This document shows positions 1-5,297 of a stretch of 5,309 nt of DNA, in pieces. A model generated the notes under the pieces. It searched no databases and had not been told where the DNA came from. It saw only the letters and a list, made by a program, of their open reading frames with translations. This DNA is from Bacteroidales bacterium (GTDB taxonomy: Bacteria > Bacteroidota > Bacteroidia > Bacteroidales > JAGOPY01): the NCBI GenBank assembly GCA_030638325.1, contig DAOWEV010000033.1:1-5309 (forward strand), written 5' to 3'. The position numbers were made by a program, and so were the translations under genes. Each line of letters opens with the position of its first letter. Position 1 is the stretch's first letter.

Positions 1-25
1 AACTGATTAGTTGCTTTAATTTTAT

Positions 26-33
26 TAAGTTTG
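26..33 (+). promoter_or_regulatory. Candidate Bacteroidota -7 promoter element
   Basis: TAAGTTTG matches all fixed positions of the Bacteroidota -7 consensus TAnnTTTG. It lies 22 nt before the ATG of the DUF4199 gene, which would give a short A-rich leader. I see no convincing -33 TTTG at the usual distance, so the call rests on the -7 match and its position. It would drive the DUF4199-glycosyltransferase pair. Confidence 0.5.
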
Positions 34-55
34 CACTAACAAAAACATCTAAACC

Positions 56-586
56 ATGGAAGAAAAGAAAATTAACATTGCCGGAATAACCTTTGGCTAT
101 GGGGTTATGATATCGATTGGGATGATCGTATATGATCTTGTCCTGTATTTGCTTGACTTAAAATTGCACCCTTTCCTTCCTTATCTTTCCAACATCATCC
201 TGTTTGCCGGTATTTTACTGGCATCCATCTCCTTCAGGAATAAATACCTCGGAGGAATGATCACCTATGGAAAAGCCTTCAATACAGGTTTCCTGGCAGC
301 CTTGTTCGCCTCTATAATTGTGGCTGTTTATGCCTATGTTTTTTTAACTTTTATCGATCCGGGCGCCATGGAGGAGGCCATGGCCATTGCCGAAGAAAAG
401 TTAATTGAGAGAGGATTATCTGATGCCGAGATTGAACAGGCACTGTCCATAAGTGCAAAATTTCAGAGCCCCTGGATATATGCCTTGGGGTCCCTGATCG
501 TGAATGTTATTGTAGGGTTGATCCTGGCGCTAATCACCTCGATTTTCGTGAAACGTGAGGATAAGGCCGGTCAGGAAGCCGCTTAA
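56..586 (+). CDS. DUF4199 family integral membrane protein
   Basis: This 176-residue protein has about four hydrophobic segments, near residues 11-33, 41-60, 74-100 and 140-165, so it should sit in the inner membrane. Between helices 3 and 4 is a charged, probably helical stretch (about 101-139, rich in Glu and Ala, containing EEAMAIAEEKLIERG) followed by FQSPW. This layout, together with the GGMITYGKAFNTGF segment at 66-79, is characteristic of DUF4199, a family common in Bacteroidota with no established function. The ATG is preceded by an A-rich leader (AACAAAAACATCTAAACC) without a Shine-Dalgarno motif, as is usual in the phylum. The glycosyltransferase start follows the TAA by 9 nt, so the two are almost certainly co-transcribed. 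That suggests, but does not show, a role next to polyprenyl-linked sugar transfer. The length looks normal for the family and nothing appears broken. Confidence 0.9.
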   Translation: MEEKKINIAGITFGYGVMISIGMIVYDLVLYLLDLKLHPFLPYLSNIILFAGILLASISFRNKYLGGMITYGKAFNTGFLAALFASIIVAVYAYVFLTFIDPGAMEEAMAIAEEKLIERGLSDAEIEQALSISAKFQSPWIYALGSLIVNVIVGLILALITSIFVKREDKAGQEAA

Positions 587-595
587 TACCTGCTT

Positions 596-1549
596 ATGGA
601 TATCTCACTTGTAGTCCCGCTCCTTAACGAATCAGCGTCACTTGTCGAATTACATGACTGGATCAGCAGGGTCATGAAAGAGAATGGATTCTCTTATGAG
701 ATCATCTTTATTGATGACGGCAGTACGGACAATTCCTGGGACGTGATAAAATCACTGGCTTCCGGGAATGATGTCATTGTGGGGGTTAAGTTCAGAAGAA
801 ATTACGGTAAATCCGCCGCTCTTAACAAAGGCTTCGAACTGGCTGAAGGGGATGTTGTGATCACCATGGATAGTGACCTGCAGGATAGCCCCGAGGAGAT
901 CCCGGGATTATACAAGATGATAACAGGGGAAGGCTATGACCTGGTGTCAGGATGGAAAAAGAAAAGACATGACCCATTTGGCAAGACCATCCCCTCCAGA
1001 TTTTTTAACTGGACGACCCGAAGGGTCAGCAGGATCAAACTGCATGATTTTAACTGTGGGTTGAAGGCCTATAAAAATGATGTGATCAAAAACATTGAGG
1101 TCTATGGAGAGATGCACCGCTACATCCCGGTTATTGCCAAATGGAATGGGTACAAAAATATTGGTGAAAAGGTGGTGGCCCACCAGGCCCGGAAGTACGG
1201 ATCATCAAAATATGGTATGGAACGCCTGATCAAAGGTTATCTCGACCTGATGTCCATAACATTTGTGAGCAAGTTTGGGAAACGGCCCATGCACTTCTTC
1301 GGGACTTTTGGAACGATCATGTTCCTGATCGGGTTCCTTGCCGCTGCCTGGGTTGGGGCTCAAAAACTCTACTACCTCAGCCATGGGATAAAAGCCACTT
1401 TGGTTACTGACAGTCCATATTTTTACATAGCATTGATTACCATGATCATAGGTACGCAATTATTCCTTACAGGGTTCCTGGCGGAGATGATTGCAAGAAC
1501 TTCCAGCGACCGCAACCGGTACCAGGTGAGCGAGTACATTCACAAGTAG
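596..1549 (+). CDS. Family 2 glycosyltransferase, DPM1/GtrB-like, membrane anchored
   Basis: The 317-residue protein begins with a GT-A fold glycosyltransferase domain (about 1-225). It shows LVVPLLNE at 5-12, the nucleotide-binding IDDGSTD at 39-45, and the metal-binding MDSDLQDSPE at 91-100 with its DxD (D92, D94). DFNCGLKAYK at 151-160 and KYGSSKYGMERLIKGYLDLM at 200-219 are typical of the dolichol/undecaprenyl-phosphate sugar transferase branch. Two C-terminal membrane helices follow, near 232-254 and 273-298, as in bactoprenol glycosyltransferases of the GtrB type. The expected reaction is transfer of a sugar from a nucleotide sugar to undecaprenyl phosphate at the cytoplasmic face of the inner membrane; donor and acceptor cannot be read from the sequence. 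The gene is second in an operon with the DUF4199 gene, 9 nt downstream of it. Its TAG stop is only 6 nt from the stop of the convergent methyltransferase gene. All expected motifs are present. Confidence 0.93.
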   Translation: MDISLVVPLLNESASLVELHDWISRVMKENGFSYEIIFIDDGSTDNSWDVIKSLASGNDVIVGVKFRRNYGKSAALNKGFELAEGDVVITMDSDLQDSPEEIPGLYKMITGEGYDLVSGWKKKRHDPFGKTIPSRFFNWTTRRVSRIKLHDFNCGLKAYKNDVIKNIEVYGEMHRYIPVIAKWNGYKNIGEKVVAHQARKYGSSKYGMERLIKGYLDLMSITFVSKFGKRPMHFFGTFGTIMFLIGFLAAAWVGAQKLYYLSHGIKATLVTDSPYFYIALITMIIGTQLFLTGFLAEMIARTSSDRNRYQVSEYIHK

Positions 1550-1555
1550 GGCATC

Positions 1556-2338
1556 TTATTTCTGAACCTTAAAGATCATATCCCCAAAGTTGATGTGACC
1601 CCCAAATTTCAATGCATGTCTTTGCACCAGCACGGGGTCAAGGGTTTTGATGTAATCATCCACCTCAACGCTGAAACCGCCCATTCGTAATCTTTCAGGA
1701 TAATCCCTGCCATACTCCCTGACATGATCTTTTTGCCCGAAATGTTTTTCTCTTTCCAGGGGGCCGGTAATGGTTTTATCCTCATAGGTTGTTTCCCGTT
1801 CCGGGTTCAGCGGTACCTGCATAATACCCCATCCACCCGGCTTCATCACACGGTACATTTCAGCCATGGCCCTGATATCATTTTCAACATGTTCCAAAAG
1901 GTGATTACAGATGATCACATCAAAAGAATCGTCTTCAAAAGGAATATTGTGCACATCCATTTTTACTTTGGCCCAGGGCGATTCCAGATCGGCAGTAATA
2001 TATTCAATAGTTGGCTGTGATTCAAATTTTTTCAGGAAACAAAGCTCCGGTGCTATATGTAACAGCCTGACCGGAGCTTCAAAGAAACCGGTTTTTTCTT
2101 TCAGGTACATATACATCAGGCGGTGCCGTTCCAATGAGAGGCAATGCGGGCACAGTGCGTTCTTGCGGATAGTCACCCGGCCATACGGCAAAAAATTGCG
2201 GTAGTGATGATTGCATACCGGACACTCTACCCGGTTACCGAGATAGAAAACAGATAATGACTTCGCAGCGAGGAGGCTGAACAATTGAAGATATTTGCGC
2301 GGAACAAGCCGCAGGAACTGGCTGATGAGGTATTTCAA
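1556..2338 (-). CDS. Class I SAM-dependent methyltransferase with N-terminal zinc-ribbon-like module
   Basis: This 260-residue protein has a basic amphipathic N-terminus (1-34), then two CxxC pairs, CPVC (C39, C42) and CPHC (C63, C66), that could bind one zinc ion. A methyltransferase domain follows (about 90-180). Its motif I is degenerate (LLHIAPE, 92-98, instead of the glycine-rich loop). The rest is typical: an acidic residue at D117 in ITADLESPW, D128 in MDVHNIPFEDDSFD, ICNHLLEHV at 143-151 and MYRVMKPGGW at 161-170. This is the Methyltransf_11/UbiE-like pattern for small molecules, lipids or sugars rather than DNA; the substrate is unknown. The start is TTG (minus strand, 2336-2338). 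No in-frame ATG lies upstream, while the nearest internal Met falls at residue 75, after the CxxC pairs, so TTG is preferred. A TACATTTG -7 element lies 22 nt upstream. The stop is 6 nt from that of the convergent glycosyltransferase. Confidence 0.88.
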   Translation of the reverse strand: MKYLISQFLRLVPRKYLQLFSLLAAKSLSVFYLGNRVECPVCNHHYRNFLPYGRVTIRKNALCPHCLSLERHRLMYMYLKEKTGFFEAPVRLLHIAPELCFLKKFESQPTIEYITADLESPWAKVKMDVHNIPFEDDSFDVIICNHLLEHVENDIRAMAEMYRVMKPGGWGIMQVPLNPERETTYEDKTITGPLEREKHFGQKDHVREYGRDYPERLRMGGFSVEVDDYIKTLDPVLVQRHALKFGGHINFGDMIFKVQK

Positions 2339-2360
2339 TGTGTGCTCATTTTTATGGAGG

Positions 2361-2368
2361 CAAATGTA
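2361..2368 (-). promoter_or_regulatory. Candidate -7 promoter element of the methyltransferase gene
   Basis: On the minus strand this reads TACATTTG, a full match to TAnnTTTG. It lies 22 nt upstream of the TTG start, leaving a very short leader that contains CCTCCATAAAAATG. The region where a -33 element would fall is occupied by the AAGTCCG heptad array, and no TTTG is visible there. The promoter would therefore abut, and possibly borrow, the repeat hairpin. Confidence 0.5.
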
Positions 2369-2375
2369 CGGATTA

Positions 2376-2494
2376 AAGTCCGAAGTCCGAAGTCCGAAGT
2401 CAGAAGGTCTTGACCCGTCTTCGGACTCCGGACTTCCGACTTCCGACTTATCTCAACTCTCAACTCTAAGCTCTCAACTCTCAATTCTCATCTC
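2376..2494. repeat. Heptad repeat array 1 (17 consecutive 7-bp units) with internal hairpin
   Basis: The stretch divides without a slip into 17 heptads. From 2376 there are three copies of AAGTCCG plus AAGTCAG. A short linker (2404-2417) is followed by TCTTCGG, ACTCCGG and ACTTCCG twice. From 2453 a different unit, TCAACTC, occurs three times with variants TAAGCTC, TCAATTC and TCATCTC. The blocks differ in sequence but keep one 7-bp register. Positions 2376-2407 and 2418-2449 form an imperfect inverted repeat, 27 of 32 positions complementary, with a 10-nt loop. The array fills the gap between the stop of the secreted-protein gene (TGA at 2497-2499) and the methyltransferase promoter. It could hinder read-through as RNA, but there is no T-tract for a classical terminator. 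Confidence 0.9.
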
Positions 2495-2496
2495 TC

Positions 2497-3735
2497 TCAA
2501 TAACGCACCAGCTTTTTAACATGCTCCTGCCCATTTATTTGAATCCGGCAATAATAAATTCCAGGCAGTGTCTTTTCCAGGTTCCGGATAAGAATATTCT
2601 CATCACAGTTGGTTAAGATACCTGTTTCATGCACTTTTATTCCGTGGCTGTTAAAAATTGTGACTGAAACATCATCAGCCTTATCTTGTGGTTGTGTAAA
2701 ATGAATGTTTATGTGATTGCCGAAAGGGTTTGGATAAATAGTAATGATATCTGTATTTGAATGATATGCCTCTATATTCATCGGGTAATCAGAGCAATAA
2801 TAAATCCCGCCATCGGTACAACAGAATATTAAAATGGCACTCATTACCGGATTTAATTTGATTTTATTGATGTTTGTATTAGGCAGTCCTTCGTTCAGAA
2901 ATGTCAGGCCCGGCGGTGGGGACAGCGGATCGTATAAGGCAATGCCCTCATTGCCGGCTGCAGGTGATTCCCATCCGGTAAAAATGTTGGTAATAGCATC
3001 AAAGCCAACCGCGCTCATATTTTCTGAGTAAAACTCAACATCCCATGATGCTCCATAATCATCCGACCACCACAGGCCGGATGAATCGGAATAACCAGGG
3101 AAAATTCCGTACAAGACTCCCTCGTTGTTGAATTTCATATCTGTGATCATCGGAACCATACCAATGGCCTGATTCCATGTATCCCCGCTGTCATCTGACC
3201 AATAAATATTATAAATATTACTGACTTCGGAAATGACATAATGATTTGCGTAAAAGTCCATACACGTGCAACTTTTGCCGGCAAAATAGGGTACTTCAGT
3301 CCAGATCAGGCCATCGGTTGACTTCAGCAGTCCACCGAACTGGCAGCCTGCATAATAGGCTCCTGATAGTTCATCATACTTAAGAAAATTCGGGAATGCA
3401 CAATAATGAATAACACTGAACTGATGGGTTTGAAGGTCAAAACTATAAATGCCGTCAGACCATGATCCATCACCCATAACCACTAAGATCTGCTCCTGAT
3501 TCAGCGGAACAGCTTCCTGAACAGGAAATCCTAAATGGTTGTAATAATTCCAAACCTGGTTAAAATCATCGTGAAGATACATCCCGTTGTTTGTACATAT
3601 TACACCTTTGTTTGAACCAACACCAAAACAAATGTTAGTGGCATTGATGGTATCCGGACAAAAACTTATCCATGTGTATGACCAGGCGCATTCGTGCGCA
3701 GTCATGATGATGAGAAAAAGAATTAGTTTTTTCAT
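2497..3735 (-). CDS. Secreted Asp-box repeat protein with T9SS type A sorting domain
   Basis: This 412-residue protein starts with a Sec signal peptide (MKK, a hydrophobic core at 4-12, likely cleavage near residues 17-20). The middle (about 20-325) looks like a beta-propeller: Asp-box motifs (SxDxGxxW) are visible as STDGLIW at 139-145, SDDSGDTW at 180-187 and SDDYGASW at 224-231. Such repeats occur in sialidases and in many non-enzymatic propellers; I see no sialidase catalytic FRIP or arginine triad, so no enzyme activity is assigned. The C-terminus (about 330-412) is a type IX secretion sorting domain: IYPNPFGNHINI at 333-344, VTIFNSHGIKVHETG at 358-372, LPGIYYCRIQINGQ at 390-403 and the terminal KKLVRY. 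The protein should cross the outer membrane by T9SS and be released or surface-attached. It is unusually cysteine-rich (CTC at 156-158, CC at 305-306, C314). By eye it is more AT-rich than its neighbours. It stands alone between two related repeat arrays. Confidence 0.9.
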   Translation of the reverse strand: MKKLILFLIIMTAHECAWSYTWISFCPDTINATNICFGVGSNKGVICTNNGMYLHDDFNQVWNYYNHLGFPVQEAVPLNQEQILVVMGDGSWSDGIYSFDLQTHQFSVIHYCAFPNFLKYDELSGAYYAGCQFGGLLKSTDGLIWTEVPYFAGKSCTCMDFYANHYVISEVSNIYNIYWSDDSGDTWNQAIGMVPMITDMKFNNEGVLYGIFPGYSDSSGLWWSDDYGASWDVEFYSENMSAVGFDAITNIFTGWESPAAGNEGIALYDPLSPPPGLTFLNEGLPNTNINKIKLNPVMSAILIFCCTDGGIYYCSDYPMNIEAYHSNTDIITIYPNPFGNHINIHFTQPQDKADDVSVTIFNSHGIKVHETGILTNCDENILIRNLEKTLPGIYYCRIQINGQEHVKKLVRY

Positions 3736-3778
3736 TTTGGTCAGCTTATTGATTCAACATGCGTATGATTTAATGGGC

Positions 3779-3809
3779 CTAATATACGAAAATTTTAACT
3801 GATAAGCAA
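3779..3809 (-). promoter_or_regulatory. Weak candidate promoter of the T9SS-cargo gene
   Basis: On the minus strand, TTG (3807-3809) is followed after 20 nt by TATATTAG (3779-3786). The latter matches TAnnTTTG at five of six fixed positions. It lies about 43 nt upstream of the ATG. Spacing is plausible for Bacteroidota -33/-7 promoters, but the match is imperfect in an AT-rich stretch, so this is tentative. Confidence 0.3.
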
Positions 3810-3825
3810 CTAACACCTTAAGGAC

Positions 3826-3972
3826 AAGTCGGAAGTCCGAAGTCCGAAGTCCGAAGACGGGAACAGGACACAGAATACAGAATACAAGGATCAAGGGACA
3901 ATGAACAGTTAACCGTCAACCGTCAACTGATAACCCAGGCTTCGGTCTTCGGACTTCCGACTTCTGTCGTCC
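3826..3972. repeat. Heptad repeat array 2 (21 consecutive 7-bp units) with long inverted arms
   Basis: This fills most of the 304-bp gap between the T9SS-cargo and kinase genes. It divides into 21 heptads without a slip: AAGTCGG, three AAGTCCG, AAGACGG, a diverse central block, then GGCTTCG, GTCTTCG, GACTTCC, GACTTCT and GTCGTCC. In the central block (3861-3937) the unit wording changes: CAGAATA twice at 3871-3884, CCGTCAA twice at 3913-3926. Yet in the 3826-based register the fourth base is C in all eleven heptads and the third is A in ten. The outer blocks are complementary: 3826-3842 (AAGTCGGAAGTCCGAAG) pairs perfectly with 3947-3963, extending to 24 of 26 pairs. The phased centre would then lie in an 86-nt loop. 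Positions 3833-3856 repeat 2376-2399 exactly, on the other side of the secreted-protein gene. I see no gene here. Confidence 0.9.
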
Positions 3973-3983
3973 CTTTCCCAAAA

Positions 3984-4016
3984 TTTGATAGTTAAACTTT
4001 TTTTTATGTACTTTTA
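3984..4016 (+). promoter_or_regulatory. Candidate promoter of the heptose kinase gene
   Basis: TTTG at 3984-3987 is followed after 21 nt by TACTTTTA at 4009-4016, which matches the Bacteroidota -7 element TAnnTTTG except for the last base. Both fall just after heptad array 2 and 23 nt or more before the ATG, leaving an A-rich leader. Spacing fits a Bacteroidota -33/-7 promoter. Confidence 0.45.
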
Positions 4017-4039
4017 TCAGCTAAAAAGCAAAAGAACGT

Positions 4040-5062
4040 ATGATCTTCAGAAGCAAAGCTCCATTAAGGCTGGGCCTGGCAGGTGGTGGTACGGATGTAT
4101 CACCTTATTCGGATCTGTATGGGGGCGCTATATTGAATGCTACCATAAGTATGTATGCTTATGCAACCATCAGGACCAGGGATGACGGTAAGATCATCCT
4201 GCATGCTGTCGATAAGGATGAAAAACATGAGTTTAAAAGTACAGACCGGCTTCAACTGAATGGCGAGTTAAACCTTGTCAAAGGCGTTTATAACCGGATA
4301 GTGAAGGATTTTACTCATAAACCTTTGTCTTTTGAGATGTCAACTTTTGTGGATGCCCCTCCCGGCTCAGGACTGGGCACTTCATCTACCCTGGTGGTTG
4401 CTATCCTGGGCGCTTTTATGGAATGGCTGAAACTGCCCCTGGGCGAATATGATATGGCCCACCTGGCTTACGAGATCGAGCGGATAGACCTGAATATGGC
4501 AGGAGGCAGGCAGGACCAGTATGCTGCTACATTTGGGGGCGTCAACTTCATGGAATTCTTCAAAGATGAAAAAGTGGTAGTGAACCCGTTGAGGATCAGG
4601 AGAAATATACTGAATGAGCTGGCCTATAACCTGGTGCTGTTCAATACCGAAACCAGCCGTCTTTCATCGAAGATCATTGCATCACAATCTAAAAATGTGC
4701 TGCAAAATAACAGGCAGACAATTGAAGCTACCCACAGGTTGAAAGAGCAGGCCGTGATGATGAAGGAGGCCATCCTGAAAGGCGAGCTCGACAAGTTTGG
4801 GGAGATACTGGATTTCGGATGGCATCATAAGAAACTAATGGCAAAGGGAATATCCAACCCATATATTGATGAGATATACCAGGCTGCAATAAACAGCGGC
4901 GCTACAGGAGGTAAGATATCGGGGGCAGGAGGTGGAGGGTTTATGATCTTTTATTGCCCGGACAACACACGGCTGAAAGTTATCAATTCACTGAAAAAAT
5001 TCGGTGGTGAGATCAAACGATATGAATTTACTGCTTCCGGGGTAACCACCTGGAACTTATAA
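4040..5062 (+). CDS. hddA: GHMP kinase, D-glycero-D-manno-heptose phosphate kinase type
   Basis: This 340-residue cytoplasmic kinase shows all three GHMP motifs. The N-terminal substrate-binding motif is APLRLGLAGGGTDVSPY at 7-23, the ATP-binding loop is PPGSGLGTSS at 107-116, and the C-terminal motif is GGKISGAGGGGFMIFY at 290-305. GRQDQYAATFGG at 156-167 carries the likely catalytic Asp (D159). The GGGTDVSPY variant is typical of the heptose-7-phosphate kinase (HddA) group and of related fucokinase-like enzymes. HddA makes a heptose bisphosphate on the way to GDP- or ADP-activated D-glycero-D-manno-heptose for LPS or surface glycans. The symbol is a family assignment; the phosphorylated position and the sugar cannot be settled from sequence. 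The ATG follows an A-rich leader (AAAAAGCAAAAGAACGT), and motif 1 begins at residue 5, so the start is secure. The usual partners (isomerase GmhA, phosphatase GmhB, nucleotidyltransferase) are not in this window and may lie downstream. The gene is full length. Confidence 0.85.
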   Translation: MIFRSKAPLRLGLAGGGTDVSPYSDLYGGAILNATISMYAYATIRTRDDGKIILHAVDKDEKHEFKSTDRLQLNGELNLVKGVYNRIVKDFTHKPLSFEMSTFVDAPPGSGLGTSSTLVVAILGAFMEWLKLPLGEYDMAHLAYEIERIDLNMAGGRQDQYAATFGGVNFMEFFKDEKVVVNPLRIRRNILNELAYNLVLFNTETSRLSSKIIASQSKNVLQNNRQTIEATHRLKEQAVMMKEAILKGELDKFGEILDFGWHHKKLMAKGISNPYIDEIYQAAINSGATGGKISGAGGGGFMIFYCPDNTRLKVINSLKKFGGEIKRYEFTASGVTTWNL

Positions 5063-5125
5063 GGTTCTATGTTATTTCAAAACAAGTATCGAATTAAAAC
5101 CAACTTTGGCGGGAATTAATTAACT

Positions 5126-5209
5126 GTTGCATGTTACAGGTTGCAGGTTACGGGTTGCAAGTTGAGAACCTGCAACTTGCAACCTGCAACAAAAAACAAA
5201 CAACATGTG
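5126..5209. repeat. Heptad repeat array 3 (12 units) with central hairpin
   Basis: Downstream of the kinase gene, six heptads each begin with GTT: GTTGCAT, GTTACAG, GTTGCAG, GTTACGG, GTTGCAA, GTTGAGA. In the same register, six heptads begin with AC: ACCTGCA, ACTTGCA, ACCTGCA, ACAAAAA, ACAAACA, ACATGTG. The last three are A-rich and could be chance. The halves are complementary: 5147-5164 pairs with 5173-5190 at 16 of 18 positions, with a 12-bp perfect core (GGTTGCAAGTTG) and an 8-nt loop. No T-tract follows on the plus strand, so it is not a classical terminator, though it could end or stabilise the kinase transcript. The rest of the 5063-5297 gap shows no gene. Confidence 0.85.
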
Positions 5210-5271
5210 GGTAAGTTTGACTTTTTAAGAGTCTATATTATTTCCACCTTTTACTTTCCCCTTTTTCCTTT

Positions 5272-5279
5272 TATCTTTG
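5272..5279 (+). promoter_or_regulatory. Candidate -7 promoter element near the right edge
   Basis: TATCTTTG is a full match to TAnnTTTG, lying 18 nt before an ATG at 5298. No clear -33 TTTG is seen at the right distance in the T/C-rich stretch upstream. It implies a new transcription unit starting at the window edge rather than continuation of the kinase transcript. Confidence 0.5.
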
Positions 5280-5297
5280 TAATCTAATTCACAAGAT

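Noticed and set aside
947..1459. Minus-strand frames inside the glycosyltransferase gene
   Set aside because: They are shadows of a gene with all family motifs intact on the plus strand and show no protein-like features.
1724..2204. Plus-strand frames of 97-98 codons inside the methyltransferase gene
   Set aside because: They run antisense to a gene with clear methyltransferase motifs and lack any start signal or domain.
3826..3972. CRISPR-like array
   Set aside because: The repeat unit is only 7 bp, spacers of constant length are absent and no cas gene is nearby.
2376..3972. Composite transposon or IS with terminal inverted repeats
   Set aside because: There is no transposase or recombinase reading frame between the arrays, no clean target-site duplication, and the ends are arrays rather than defined termini.
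3985..4185. A 66-codon plus-strand frame overlapping the start of the kinase gene
   Set aside because: It lies in a different frame over the conserved kinase N-terminus, has no recognisable motif and begins inside the likely promoter.
5126..5209. Rho-independent terminator for the kinase gene
   Set aside because: The hairpin is followed on the plus strand by an A-rich run, not a T-tract, and on the minus strand there is no T-tract either. Loose terminator function stays possible but is not supported.
5205..5228. Seven-codon ORF (ATGTGGGTAAGTTTGACT...TAA) as a leader peptide
   Set aside because: Its ATG falls inside the apparent heptad register, it precedes the next promoter element rather than following it, and nothing else supports translation.
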